Part shown: one piece after another, positions 43,012 to 52,106 of the stretch | Numbering within the stretch: position 1 is the first letter of the stretch | Layout: every line of letters begins with the position of its first letter | Assembly: GCF_003053745.1 (NCBI RefSeq) | Contig: NZ_QAYE01000006.1 | Span: 62,001 to 126,000 of the forward strand | Direction of reading: 5' to 3' | DNA length: 64,000 nt | DNA from: Sphingomonas faeni | Lineage (GTDB): Bacteria; Pseudomonadota; Alphaproteobacteria; Sphingomonadales; Sphingomonadaceae | The notes under the pieces: generated by a model | Database searches by the model: none | Told to the model about the DNA's origin: nothing | Seen by the model: the letters and a program-made list of their open reading frames with translations, nothing else | Position numbers and translations under genes: made by a program

Positions 43012-43901
43012 GGCAGATTCTCACCCATCCCGGCCTGCAGCACTGCATACCATTCAGCCCGCGTCCACTCGACCTTGTAAGCATCCGCCGACGCAGCGAC
43101 CCGCGCCGGATTCTGCGACCCGACGATCGGGATGATTCGCGCCGGATGCGCCATGATCCACGCCAGCGTCGCGGTCGCCGCATCGACGTCGTAGCGCGCG
43201 CCATGCTCGGCCAGCAGCTTGGCCGCCGGATGATCGCCCTGCGCCAGCCGCCCGCCACCGAGCGGCGACCACGCCATCACCGCGACACCGAGCCGCATTG
43301 CGTGATCGAGCGTCCCGTCGAACAGCGGCGCGGTTCGCAGCGGCGAGAACTCGGGCTGCGTGCTGACGATCGGTTGGCCGAGGAAAGCCTGCAACGCGTC
43401 GAACTCGTCCACGCTGTAGTTCGACACACCGATGCTGCGGATCTTGCCCGCCTCGACCATCCGGGTCAGCGTTTCGGCCACCTCGTGCGGATGAGTCAGA
43501 AAATCGCGACGGTGGATCTGGTACAGGTCGACCTGCTCGACGCCGATCCGCGTCAGCGACGCGTCGAGCGCATCGGCAAGATACGTCGCGCTCGAATTAT
43601 ACGGGATGCCGGGCCGAATGCCCGCCTTGGTCGCGATCACCATTTTCGCCCGCAATGACCGGTCTTGGGCCAGCGCGCGCCCGAACAGTTCCTCCGCCGA
43701 GCCAAACCCGGCGGGCACGTCGCAGCCATAGATGTCGGCGGTGTCGAAAAAGTTGATCCCGGCCGACAGCGCGGCCTCGATCATGGCATGGACAGGCGCG
43801 ACCTCTCCGGCCAGCCGCCACATGCCCCAGGCTATCGGTGAAACAAGGATTTCGCTCTTGCCGAGCGGGCGGAGGTCGTTGGAAAGGCGGATCGTCGTCA
43901 T
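43008..43901 (-). CDS. Aldo/keto reductase, YdhF-like
   Basis: About 297 residues, NADPH-dependent aldo/keto reductase. Features in order: GKSEILVSPIAWGMWRLAG, catalytic FFDTADIYGCD (Asp and Tyr), VIATKAGIR (Lys), and LYQIHRRD with the active-site His. Then come the NADP-binding SNYSVDEFDALQAF and IIPIVGSQNPARVAA segments. The start could be ATG 43901 or ATG 43913 four codons earlier; neither has a strong ribosome site. It lies 30 bp from the divergent Gfo/Idh gene, so the two promoters overlap. Coupled downstream to the SsuD-like gene. Confidence 0.9.
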   Translation of the reverse strand: MTTIRLSNDLRPLGKSEILVSPIAWGMWRLAGEVAPVHAMIEAALSAGINFFDTADIYGCDVPAGFGSAEELFGRALAQDRSLRAKMVIATKAGIRPGIPYNSSATYLADALDASLTRIGVEQVDLYQIHRRDFLTHPHEVAETLTRMVEAGKIRSIGVSNYSVDEFDALQAFLGQPIVSTQPEFSPLRTAPLFDGTLDHAMRLGVAVMAWSPLGGGRLAQGDHPAAKLLAEHGARYDVDAATATLAWIMAHPARIIPIVGSQNPARVAASADAYKVEWTRAEWYAVLQAGMGENLP

Positions 43902-43931
43902 GCAGGCGGCCATGGCATAGGGAATGACAGC

Positions 43932-45032
43932 TTGGTAGCCACGATCAGATACGGCGTCGTCGGAACGGGCATGATGGGCGTCGAACACCTTCGCAACCTG
44001 GCGATCCTGCCCGGTGCCGAGATCGTCGCGATCGCCGATCCGGTCGCGACCTCGATCGACTGGGCGACCGACGCGCTGGGCGAGGCGCTCGGCGACCGCG
44101 CCGCTGGCGTCGCCCGGTTCGACTCGGTCGAGGCGTTCGCAAAGGTCGCCGACGTTGACGCGATCGTCATCGCCTCGCCGAACAACACGCACCGCGACGT
44201 GCTCGATCGACTGTTCGACATGGACGCCGCGATCCTGTGCGAGAAGCCGCTGGCGACGACGATCGAAGACGCACGCTGGATCGTCGAGCGCGCTGCCACT
44301 CACGCAAAGCCGTTCTGGACCGGGATGGAATATCGCTTCATGCCCCCCGCCGCCGCGTTCATCGAACAGGTGAAGGGCGGGCGCGTCGGCCGTTTGCAGA
44401 TGTTGTCGATCCGCGAACACCGCTTCCCGTTCCTGCCCAAGGTCGGCGACTGGAACCGCTTCTCCGCCAACACCGGCGGCACGATGGTCGAGAAATGCTG
44501 CCACTTCTTCGACCTGATGCGGCTTATCGTCGGCTCGGAAGCGGTCCGCGTATATTGCTCGGGCGCGATGGACGTGAACCATCTCGACGAACGCTATGAC
44601 GGCCAGCGTCCCGACATCATCGACAACAGCTTCACAACGGTCGATTTTGCGAACGGCGTAAGGGCGATGCTCGACCTCAGCATGTTCGCCGACGGTGCCG
44701 AGAACCAGGAGGAAATGTCCGCCACCGGCGACGCCGCCCGCCTCGACGTGCTGATCCCCGCAGGCGAACTGGTCTATTCCCCCCGCGTCGGTTTCCTGAA
44801 CCCGAAGCAGGTCGAGCGTGCCCACGTTGCCGTCGACCCCGCCGCCAAGGCCGCGGGCTCGCACGAAGGCGCCACCTATTACCAGCACGCCGCGTTCGCC
44901 GCAGCGGTTCGTGGTGAAGGGCCGGTCCAAGTCACCGCGGAGGATGGCCTGCGCGCCGTCGCGATCGGCACTGCCGCCGAGATCAGCGCACGCGAGCACC
45001 GCGTCGTGCAAATGACCGAACTGGGGCTATAG
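43932..45032 (+). CDS. Gfo/Idh/MocA family oxidoreductase
   Basis: 366-residue NAD(P)-dependent dehydrogenase. The Rossmann motif is YGVVGTGMMGVEHLRNLAIL near the N-terminus, followed by AIVIASPNNTHRDVL and the catalytic lysine motif CEKPLATTIEDAR. The C-terminal half has GGTMVEKCCHFFDLMRLIVG, where the His is often catalytic, and GVRAMLDLSMFADG. Members oxidise sugars, inositols or sugar acids. The start is TTG at 43932 behind a GGGAA-like site; no ATG in frame fits the conserved N-terminus. It is the first of three same-strand oxidoreductases with 42 and 71 bp gaps. Confidence 0.9.
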   Translation: MVATIRYGVVGTGMMGVEHLRNLAILPGAEIVAIADPVATSIDWATDALGEALGDRAAGVARFDSVEAFAKVADVDAIVIASPNNTHRDVLDRLFDMDAAILCEKPLATTIEDARWIVERAATHAKPFWTGMEYRFMPPAAAFIEQVKGGRVGRLQMLSIREHRFPFLPKVGDWNRFSANTGGTMVEKCCHFFDLMRLIVGSEAVRVYCSGAMDVNHLDERYDGQRPDIIDNSFTTVDFANGVRAMLDLSMFADGAENQEEMSATGDAARLDVLIPAGELVYSPRVGFLNPKQVERAHVAVDPAAKAAGSHEGATYYQHAAFAAAVRGEGPVQVTAEDGLRAVAIGTAAEISAREHRVVQMTELGL

Positions 45033-45074
45033 GATCTACTCCGACAGACCATCGCCACGCCGAGGAAGACCGTC

Positions 45075-46088
45075 ATGAAATCGCTGGTTTGCGCCGCACC
45101 GGGATCGCTCATCGTCGCCGACCGGCCGATGCCCCATCGTAGGGAGGGCGACGTCCTGATCAGGATGCGCCGTGCCGGGCTCTGCGGAACGGACTATCAC
45201 ATCTATGCCGGGACGCAGCCTTATCTGTCCTATCCGCGCCTGATCGGCCACGAGCTGGCGGGCGAAGTCGTCGAAGCACCGACCGGCTCCTGCTTCACGC
45301 CCGGACAGATCGTCACGGTCAATCCGTACGGGGCCTGCGGTCACTGCATCGCCTGCCGCCGCAACCGACCGAATTGCTGCGTCAACATCGCGGTGCTCGG
45401 CGTCCATACCGATGGCGGCATGTGCGAATGGCTCGCCGTTCCCGAGGCATCGGTCGTCGATGCGCAGGGATTGTCGCTGGACCAGGCAGCGATGGTCGAG
45501 TTCCTGGCGATCGGCGCGCATGCGGTACAGCGCGCCAAGCCCACACCCGATGCGCGGATATTGGTCACGGGGGCAGGCCCGATCGGTGTCGCCACCGCGC
45601 TGTTCGCCCGGATCATGGGCGTCGCGTCGGTCACTTTCCTCGATACGCGCGCAACCCGGCTGGCGTTCGTTCGTGACCAACTGGGTTTCGAGACCATCGT
45701 GGTCGCCGACGACGGCGCGCCCGAGGCTCTCCGCGCAATGACCGGTGGCGACATGTTCGATGTCGTGTTCGACGCCACCGGCAACATCCACGCGATGCGC
45801 GGCGGCCTGATGCACGTGGCGCACGGCGGCACCTATGTTCTGGTCGGACTGTGCAAGGACGATCTGGTCTTTTCCGATCCGGAATTCCACAAGCGCGAGA
45901 CGACGTTGCTCGCCAGCCGGAACGCGCTGTCGAGCGACTTCGACCACGTCATCGCGAGCATCCGCGACGGGTCGATCCCGACTTCGGTCCTGCAGACCCA
46001 CGCGTTGACGCTGGAGGACGCACCACGGCGCGTTCCAGCCTTGATCGCCGAAGCGGACAGCGTGATGAAGGCGATCATCTCGATCTAG
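45075..46088 (+). CDS. Zinc-dependent alcohol dehydrogenase (polyol/sugar-acid type)
   Basis: 337-residue medium-chain dehydrogenase. Catalytic zinc ligands are in CGTDYHIYAG (Cys) and GHELAGEVVEA (His-Glu). The structural zinc lobe is present: GACGHCIACRRNRPNCC. The NAD motif is ILVTGAGPIGVATALFARIM. It resembles L-iditol, galactitol or L-galactonate 5-dehydrogenase-type enzymes, but the exact substrate is not decided. The start ATG 45075 has GAGGAAG six bases upstream. It is the middle gene of the Gfo/Idh - ADH - aldo/keto reductase run, suggesting consecutive oxidations of one sugar or polyol. Confidence 0.9.
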   Translation: MKSLVCAAPGSLIVADRPMPHRREGDVLIRMRRAGLCGTDYHIYAGTQPYLSYPRLIGHELAGEVVEAPTGSCFTPGQIVTVNPYGACGHCIACRRNRPNCCVNIAVLGVHTDGGMCEWLAVPEASVVDAQGLSLDQAAMVEFLAIGAHAVQRAKPTPDARILVTGAGPIGVATALFARIMGVASVTFLDTRATRLAFVRDQLGFETIVVADDGAPEALRAMTGGDMFDVVFDATGNIHAMRGGLMHVAHGGTYVLVGLCKDDLVFSDPEFHKRETTLLASRNALSSDFDHVIASIRDGSIPTSVLQTHALTLEDAPRRVPALIAEADSVMKAIISI

Positions 46089-46159
46089 CCTGGCCATGCT
46101 TCGAGAGGCATGGTTTCGATCGATCCGGAGCGCGAGAGGAAGTGCCGATCTCCCCGAAC

Positions 46160-47191
46160 ATGTGCATCGCTTCTCGTCCCGTCGGCGGTACCGGGCTGTC
46201 CGTGGCCGAACTCGGGTTTGGTTCGGCAACGCTCGGTAATTTGTACGATCCGGTATCCGACGCCGACGCACAGGCCGCCATTGCCGCGGGGCTGGAGGCA
46301 GGTCTGCGCTATTTTGATACCGCGCCGCATTATGGTCGAGGCCTGTCCGAGCGGCGGCTTGGCGACGGATTGCGACAGCAGCGCGACGTCACCGTGTCGA
46401 CCAAGGTTGGTAGGTTGATGATGCCGGACGCGAGCATCGGTGACGACTGCGAACGCGACGGGTTCCGATCGCCGATGCCGTTCCGCATGCACCATGACTA
46501 TAGCCACGACGGCATCCTACGCAGCCACGACCACAGTCTCCAGCGCTTGGGCCTCGCAAGGATCGACCTGCTCTATGTCCACGACATCGGCCAACGGACC
46601 CACGGCGAAGCTGCGGCGCGCTATTGGGAACAACTGACCGCTGGCGGCGGCTTGCGGGCGCTCGATCGCTTGCGGACGGAAGGGCTAATCTCGGGCTTCG
46701 GCGTGGGCGTCAACGAGATCGCTATATGCCTCGATGTGATGCGCGAGATGCCGATCGATGTGATTTTGCTGGCCGGACGATACACGTTGCTGGAGCAGGA
46801 TGCGCTGGACGCGCTTTTCCCGGCGTGCGCGGAAGCGGGAACGTCGATCGTGATCGGCGGGCCGTACAACAGCGGCATACTCGCGACCGGCACGAAGGCG
46901 GGCGGTCCGCTCCATCACGACTATGCCGCCGCACCCGACGGCGTGATTGCGAAAGTCCGCGCGATCGAGGCGGTCGCGGATCGGCATGCGGTTCGCTTGC
47001 CCGCCGCGGCGTTGCGCTTCTGCCTTGCCCACCCACGCGTCGCGAGCGTCATTCCCGGACTCGGAAGCGCGCAGCGGGTCGCCGAGACCCTCGACCTTTA
47101 CCACGAAGTCATCCCCGACGATTTCTGGCTAGAGTTATGCCATCTGAACCTGCTGCGCGAGGATGCACCGGTGCCTGTCGCTGCAGCTTGA
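46160..47191 (+). CDS. Aldo/keto reductase, L-fucose/D-threo-aldose dehydrogenase-like
   Basis: 343-residue NAD(P)-dependent aldose dehydrogenase-type AKR. It shows LSVAELGFGSATLGNLYDPV, RYFDTAPHYGRGLSERRLGD (catalytic Asp and Tyr), VSTKVGRL (Lys), LLYVHDIGQRTHGEAAARYW (His) and IVIGGPYNSGILATG. This is the pattern of the L-fucose 1-dehydrogenase / pyridoxal 4-dehydrogenase branch. Family enzymes oxidise the sugar at C1 to a lactone. Two starts are possible: GTG 46142 or ATG 46160; an AGAGGA site is too close to the first and too far from the second. It is the last gene of the three-oxidoreductase run. Confidence 0.85.
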   Translation: MCIASRPVGGTGLSVAELGFGSATLGNLYDPVSDADAQAAIAAGLEAGLRYFDTAPHYGRGLSERRLGDGLRQQRDVTVSTKVGRLMMPDASIGDDCERDGFRSPMPFRMHHDYSHDGILRSHDHSLQRLGLARIDLLYVHDIGQRTHGEAAARYWEQLTAGGGLRALDRLRTEGLISGFGVGVNEIAICLDVMREMPIDVILLAGRYTLLEQDALDALFPACAEAGTSIVIGGPYNSGILATGTKAGGPLHHDYAAAPDGVIAKVRAIEAVADRHAVRLPAAALRFCLAHPRVASVIPGLGSAQRVAETLDLYHEVIPDDFWLELCHLNLLREDAPVPVAAA

Positions 47192-47294
47192 GATCAGGCG
47201 ATCGTCGCGTCGCCAGCGCGCGAGCTTTGCCGACCCCGACCAAGGTCGGTGTCCCCGCAGGGAATGGTCATCACGGTGACATACGGGAAGAAAA

Positions 47295-47369
<75 letters not shown>

Positions 47370-47458
47370 ACTCGCTGGCATCGCTGCCGGCGGAGTGGGG
47401 CTAAGAGACGAGGGCGGGATGATTGTCAAGGCACCGCACCGCAATGTAGGGCATATTT

Positions 47459-47596
47459 ATGGATGATCGGGATCGAAAGGCGGCGGAGAAGGCCGAGCGC
47501 ATGGCCGCCGCGCTGCGCGAGAACCTACGGCGCAGGAAGGCGCAGGCGCGCGCCGTCGGGGCTGCGCCTGCGCCCAAGGATGATTCCTCTAGCTGA
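47459..47596 (+). CDS. Small basic helical protein, 45 aa
   Basis: Starts MDDRDRKAAEKAERMAAALR and continues through NLRRRKAQARAV to an Ala/Pro/Ser tail. It is highly charged, almost certainly one alpha helix plus a disordered tail, with no membrane segment. Small proteins with this KRRKAQAR-type pattern are often seen in alphaproteobacteria near tRNA genes or murA; I recall this pattern rather than being able to verify it. ATG 47459 has a weak ribosome site. It is convergent with the aminopeptidase gene, with 6 bp between the stops. Confidence 0.55.
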   Translation: MDDRDRKAAEKAERMAAALRENLRRRKAQARAVGAAPAPKDDSSS

Positions 47597-47602
47597 CCGC
47601 CC

Positions 47603-49402
47603 TTAAGACAGTGGCGCGCATTTGGCGGTGAGCCAGGCACGATCCTCCACGTCGGTCATTTCCGGCGTCAGGACCGCCAGCACCTGCGCGTGATAGTCGT
47701 CGACCCATTGGCGCTCTTCAGCGGTCAGCAGCGTCGGCTCGATCAGCGTGCGCTCGATCGGGCAGAAGGTGAGCGTCTCGAAGCCCAGCATTTCGCGGTC
47801 GGCGCCGGGGATTGTGCGCGGCTCGATCAGGATCAGATTCTCGATGCGGATGCCGTATTCGCCCGCCTTGTAATAGCCGGGCTCGTTCGACAGCATCATG
47901 CCGGCGCGCAGGGGCTCCATCGCCGCGCCGCCGGGATAATTGGGCGAGGCAATCCGCTGCGGCCCCTCGTGCACCGCGAGATACGCGCCGATGCCGTGGC
48001 CAGTGCCGTGCGCGAAATCGAGGCCGGCTTCCCAGAGCGGACGGCGCGCGAATGCGTCGATCTGGCCACCCATCGTCCCGTCGGGGAAGACCGCCGTGGC
48101 GATGCCGATATGCCCCTTCAGGACGCGGGTGAAGCGGTCGCGCATCTCTTCGGTCGGTTCGCCGATCGGCATCACGCGCGTCACGTCGGTGGTGCCGTCC
48201 GCATATTGGCCGCCGGAGTCGATCAGGTAGAGCTGGCCGGGTTCGATCGGCGCGCTCGACTCCTCGGTGACGTGGTAGTGCGGGATCGCACCGTGCGGGC
48301 CGGTGGCGGAGATCGTGTCGAACGAGGTGTCCTTCAGGACGCCGGTCTGTTCGCGGAAGGCGAGCAGCTTGGCGGCGGCGCTGAGTTCGGTTTGCCCCCC
48401 CCTCACGCATTCGCTTTCGACCCAGCGCAGGAAGCGCGCGAGTGCGGCGCCGTCGCGGGCGGATGCGGCACGGTGGCCGCTTATCTCGACCGGGTTCTTG
48501 ATAGCCTTGGCAAGAACGACGGGATCGCGCAGCGGCAGGACCTTAGCGCCGCTCGCCTGAAGCGCCTGCGTGATCGCGGCGACCGCGCGCTCGGGATCGG
48601 CGGCGACGTGCTTGCCGGCATAAGTGCCCAGCGCAGCGGCGAACGCGGTGCGGTCATGAAGGCGGACCGCGTTGCCCAGATGCTGGCGAACCGTATCGTC
48701 AAGCTTGTCGAGTGCGACGAACAGGTCGGTCGTGCCGTCAGAGCCTACGATCGCATAGGATAGCGCGACGGGCGTATGGTCGACGTCGCCGCCACGGACG
48801 TTGAGCGCCCATGCGATTGAATCGAGTGCGGTGAGGACCACCGCGTCGGCATTCTGCTCGGACAGCCAGTCGGCGATCTTCGCGCGCTTTTCGGCGGACG
48901 ATGCACCGGTGAACTCGTCCGGCTGGACCGTCAGTTTTGCAGGCGAGGGGGCTGGACGATCGGTCCAGATCGCATCGATCGGGTTGATCTCGACCGCGAT
49001 CAGCGTCGCGCGCCGGTCTGCAAGGGCGGTAGTGGCGTCGGCGACCCAGGTCCCGGTGTGCAGCCACGGGTCGTAACCGATCCGACCGCCTTCGGGAGCG
49101 TATTTGCCAAGCCACGCGGCGGGGCTGGTCTGCGGCACGGGCTCATAGTCCCACTGCGCACCATCGACCTGCTCACGGACCTGGATCGTGTAGCGCCCAT
49201 CGGTAAAGATCGCCGCACGGTCGGCCAGCACGACCGCGGTGCCCGCAGATCCGCCGAACCCGGTAAGCCAACCGAGGCGCTGCGCGTAACCGCCGACATA
49301 TTCGCTCATATGCTCGTCGGTGAGCGGGATGACGAAGCCGTCGAGGTTGGTGCTCGCGAGTTGGGTGCGGAGAGCGGTTAGGCGGTCGGTGTGGGTCGGC
49401 AT
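47603..49402 (-). CDS. Aminopeptidase P family protein (Xaa-Pro aminopeptidase)
   Basis: 599-residue cytoplasmic metallopeptidase (M24B) that removes an N-terminal residue before proline. It has two creatinase-N-like domains (first 300 residues, LTDEHMSEYVGGYAQRLGWL, GYDPWLHTGTWVADA), then the catalytic pita-bread domain. The metal ligand segments are YLIDSGGQYADGTTDVTRV (two Asp), DFAHGTGHGIGAYLAVHEGP (His) and MMLSNEPGYYKAGEYGIRIEN (Glu). The C-terminal cap is ERTLIEPTLLTAEERQWVDD. The three-domain length matches the eukaryotic/alphaproteobacterial APP1 group rather than the shorter PepP. Confidence 0.94.
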   Translation of the reverse strand: MPTHTDRLTALRTQLASTNLDGFVIPLTDEHMSEYVGGYAQRLGWLTGFGGSAGTAVVLADRAAIFTDGRYTIQVREQVDGAQWDYEPVPQTSPAAWLGKYAPEGGRIGYDPWLHTGTWVADATTALADRRATLIAVEINPIDAIWTDRPAPSPAKLTVQPDEFTGASSAEKRAKIADWLSEQNADAVVLTALDSIAWALNVRGGDVDHTPVALSYAIVGSDGTTDLFVALDKLDDTVRQHLGNAVRLHDRTAFAAALGTYAGKHVAADPERAVAAITQALQASGAKVLPLRDPVVLAKAIKNPVEISGHRAASARDGAALARFLRWVESECVRGGQTELSAAAKLLAFREQTGVLKDTSFDTISATGPHGAIPHYHVTEESSAPIEPGQLYLIDSGGQYADGTTDVTRVMPIGEPTEEMRDRFTRVLKGHIGIATAVFPDGTMGGQIDAFARRPLWEAGLDFAHGTGHGIGAYLAVHEGPQRIASPNYPGGAAMEPLRAGMMLSNEPGYYKAGEYGIRIENLILIEPRTIPGADREMLGFETLTFCPIERTLIEPTLLTAEERQWVDDYHAQVLAVLTPEMTDVEDRAWLTAKCAPLS

Positions 49403-49515
49403 TGTGTGGGTCTCTCGTCGGTCGAGGTCGGGTGATGCGGGGGTTCTGCCAGAAACGCGTTGCGGGGGACAGCGCGGGGAGTGGCGGTGGGTTTAAGATC
49501 GAACCGCGTGCCTCC

Positions 49516-49571
49516 TTGTTCTCCCGCGAAGGCGGGAGCCCAGACTAGGTCCCCGCCTTCGCGGGGAAACA
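49516..49571. repeat. Palindromic repeat, family A
   Basis: TTGTTCTCCCGCGAAGGCGG, AGCCCAGACTAGGT centre, CCCGCCTTCGCGGGGAAAC. It is one of the few copies in a divergent gene gap (aminopeptidase P and oligopeptidase B). Confidence 0.88.
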
Positions 49572-49661
49572 TTGGGGGTGGGAGTGGTGGGCGGTCTTTA
49601 TCGATCGCTCCCCAACGCCGCAGGGTTTGGCATCCACACCCGGCGCGGCTAACACATCGGC

Positions 49662-51716
49662 ATGACCACGCCCCCCATCGCCGAACAGCGGCCGCACAGC
49701 TTCACCACGCATGGCGTGACGATCGAGGATCCGTATGCGTGGCTGAAGGACCCGAACTATCCGGAGGTCGATGACGCCGACGTGCTCGCGTATCTCGCTG
49801 CCGAGAATGTGTATTTCGAAGCGCAGATGGCGCCGCACGAAGCGCTTACCGACACGATCTACGAAGAGATGAAGGCGCGCATCAAGGAGGACGAATCCTC
49901 GGTGCCGCAGAAGGATGGCGACTGGCTCTACTGGACCGCGTACGAGACCGGCGGGCAGTACAAGAAATGGTGGCGGAAACCTGTCGCCGGCGGTGACGAC
50001 GAGCTGTTGCTCGACGAGCCGGCGCTGGCGGAGGGGCACGAGTATTTCCGGCTCGGGGCGTTCTCGGTCAGCAATGACGGGCGCTATCTCGCCTATGCGA
50101 TCGACGATAACGGGAGCGAGCGGTTCGAGGTTCGGGTCAAGGACCTGGATACCGGCGAGCATCTGCCCGACGTGATCCCGGGGATGCTAAGCGAGATCGT
50201 CTGGACCGCGGACGACGCGGGCTTCCTGTACGGGCTGGCGAACGAACAGTGGCGGACGGACAATGCGCGGTTCCACCGGTTGGGGACGCCGATCTCCGAG
50301 GACGTCGTGCTGTTCCATGAGGAAGACGAGGGCTTTCGCGTCGGCGTCGGCGAGACGAGTTCGCGCAAGTGGATCGTGATCGCGACGAGCGACCATGTGA
50401 CGAGCGAGCTGTATCTGCTGCCTGCGCACGAGCCTTTGGCGGTGCCGATCCTCGTTTCGGCGCGGAAGGTGGGCCGCGAATATGATGTGGACGAGCATGA
50501 CGGGACGCTGTTCATCCATACCAACGACGTCGATCCGAATTTCCGGCTTTGCACCGCGCTGGTCGAGGAGCCGGATGCGTGGAGCGAGCTGATTCCGGCC
50601 TCGCCGCATTTCTACATGACCGGTGTCGAGTGCTATCAGGACTTCTTCGTCGTCGATGGGCGCGAGGACGGTCTCGATCAGATCGCGATCCATCGGTACG
50701 AGACGCCGACCGAGGGCAAGCGGATCGACTTCCCCGAGGCGAGCTATGTCGCTGGGCTGGGGGATAATCCCGAATACGACATGACGGTGTTGCGGCTTGG
50801 GTATGAGTCGATGGTCACGCCTGGGACGGTGTATGATTATGACGTCGATACCGGCGAGCGGACGATGCTCAAGGTACAGGAAATCCCGAGCGGCTATGAC
50901 GCGGCGAAATACGCGACCGAGCGGCTGAAGATCACTGCTCGGGACGGGACCGAAATTCCGGTTTCGATCGTGTATCCGGCGGGGTTCGTTCGCGATGGGT
51001 CGGCGCCTTTGTTCCTCTATGCGTATGGCGCGTACGGTTATGCGATTCCGCCGGGCTTCTCGACGGGCCGCATGAGCCTGCTCGATCGCGGGTTTGCCTA
51101 TGCGATCGCGCATATCCGCGGCGGCGACGATCTTGGCCAGCAATGGTATCTCGATGGCAAGCTCGAGAAGCGCGCGAACACGTTCAACGATTTCGTCGAT
51201 GTGGCGAAGGCGCTGGTCGACGCGCAGTGGACGTCGGCGAGGAAGATCGCGATTGCCGGGCGGTCCGCGGGCGGCGAGCTGATGGGCGCGGTGGTCAATT
51301 CCGATCCCGAGCTGTGGGGCGCGGTGATCGCGGACGTGCCGTTCGTAGACGTGCTGAACACGATGCTCGACGAGAGCTTGCCGCTGACGCCGGGCGAGTG
51401 GCCGGAGTGGGGGAACCCGATCGAGGACGAGGCTGCGTTCGAGCTGATCCGGTCGTATTCGCCGTACGACAACGTCAAGGCGCAGTACTATCCGCCGATG
51501 TTCATTTCCGGTGGGCTCAACGATCCGCGCGTGACCTATTGGGAGCCGGCGAAGTGGGCGGCGAAGCTGCGGTTGATGAAGACCGACGACAATGTGTTGC
51601 TGCTCAAGACGAACATGGGTGCGGGGCATGGCGGCAAGTCGGGGCGGTTCGAATCGCTGCGTGAGGGTGCGGAGGAGCACGCGTTCGTGCTGTGGCAGCT
51701 GGGCGTCGCGGGGTGA
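49662..51716 (+). CDS. ptrB: S9 family peptidase, oligopeptidase B-like
   Basis: 684-residue serine oligopeptidase cleaving short peptides after basic residues. An N-terminal seven-bladed beta propeller (to about residue 410) limits access to the alpha/beta hydrolase domain. The catalytic serine is in AIAGRSAGGELMGAVVN, preceded by YAYGAYGYAIPPGFSTGRMS and AIAHIRGGDDLGQQWYLDGK, and the catalytic histidine is in NMGAGHGGKSGRFES. The acid lies in FISGGLNDPRVTYWEPAKWA. There is no signal peptide, so it is cytoplasmic. The stop overlaps the thioesterase GTG start (GTGA). Confidence 0.94.
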   Translation: MTTPPIAEQRPHSFTTHGVTIEDPYAWLKDPNYPEVDDADVLAYLAAENVYFEAQMAPHEALTDTIYEEMKARIKEDESSVPQKDGDWLYWTAYETGGQYKKWWRKPVAGGDDELLLDEPALAEGHEYFRLGAFSVSNDGRYLAYAIDDNGSERFEVRVKDLDTGEHLPDVIPGMLSEIVWTADDAGFLYGLANEQWRTDNARFHRLGTPISEDVVLFHEEDEGFRVGVGETSSRKWIVIATSDHVTSELYLLPAHEPLAVPILVSARKVGREYDVDEHDGTLFIHTNDVDPNFRLCTALVEEPDAWSELIPASPHFYMTGVECYQDFFVVDGREDGLDQIAIHRYETPTEGKRIDFPEASYVAGLGDNPEYDMTVLRLGYESMVTPGTVYDYDVDTGERTMLKVQEIPSGYDAAKYATERLKITARDGTEIPVSIVYPAGFVRDGSAPLFLYAYGAYGYAIPPGFSTGRMSLLDRGFAYAIAHIRGGDDLGQQWYLDGKLEKRANTFNDFVDVAKALVDAQWTSARKIAIAGRSAGGELMGAVVNSDPELWGAVIADVPFVDVLNTMLDESLPLTPGEWPEWGNPIEDEAAFELIRSYSPYDNVKAQYYPPMFISGGLNDPRVTYWEPAKWAAKLRLMKTDDNVLLLKTNMGAGHGGKSGRFESLREGAEEHAFVLWQLGVAG

Positions 51717-52105
51717 GCCGGTTCACGCTCTCGATCACGGCGCAGGACGCGGATATCGACGAGCTTGGGCATGTGAACAATGCGGTCTGGGTGCAGTGGA
51801 TCCAGGCCATCGCGACTGCGCATTGGGAGGCTGTGGCGCCGGCCGAGCATAAGCTGGCGTATGTGTGGGTCGTGACTCGGCATGAGATCGATTACCGTGG
51901 GAGTGTTGTCTCGGGGGAGACGGTCGTTGGCGAGACCTGGGTCGAGGGGGCGCCTAAGGGGGCTCGGTTCGATCGGCATGTGCGGTTTGTCGGGGATGAT
52001 GGGCGGGTGAAGCTGGAGGCGGTTACGACCTGGGCTTTGCTGGATCAGGCGACCGGGCGGCTGATGCGGGTGCGCGAGGATGTCGCTGCGCCGTTTTATT
52101 CCTAG
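51713..52105 (+). CDS. Acyl-CoA thioesterase, hotdog fold (YbgC/FadM-like)
   Basis: 130-residue hotdog-fold protein predicted to hydrolyse acyl-CoA. The active-site region is AQDADIDELGHVNNAVWVQW, where the Asp and HVNN are characteristic of the 4-hydroxybenzoyl-CoA thioesterase-like group. Later segments are HEIDYRGSVVSGETVVGETW and FVGDDGRVKLEAVTTWALLD. The start is GTG at 51713, overlapping the S9 peptidase stop codon; this coupling suggests shared expression only. Cytoplasmic. The acyl chain preference is unknown. Confidence 0.88.
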   Translation: MSRFTLSITAQDADIDELGHVNNAVWVQWIQAIATAHWEAVAPAEHKLAYVWVVTRHEIDYRGSVVSGETVVGETWVEGAPKGARFDRHVRFVGDDGRVKLEAVTTWALLDQATGRLMRVREDVAAPFYS

Positions 52106-52106
52106 T

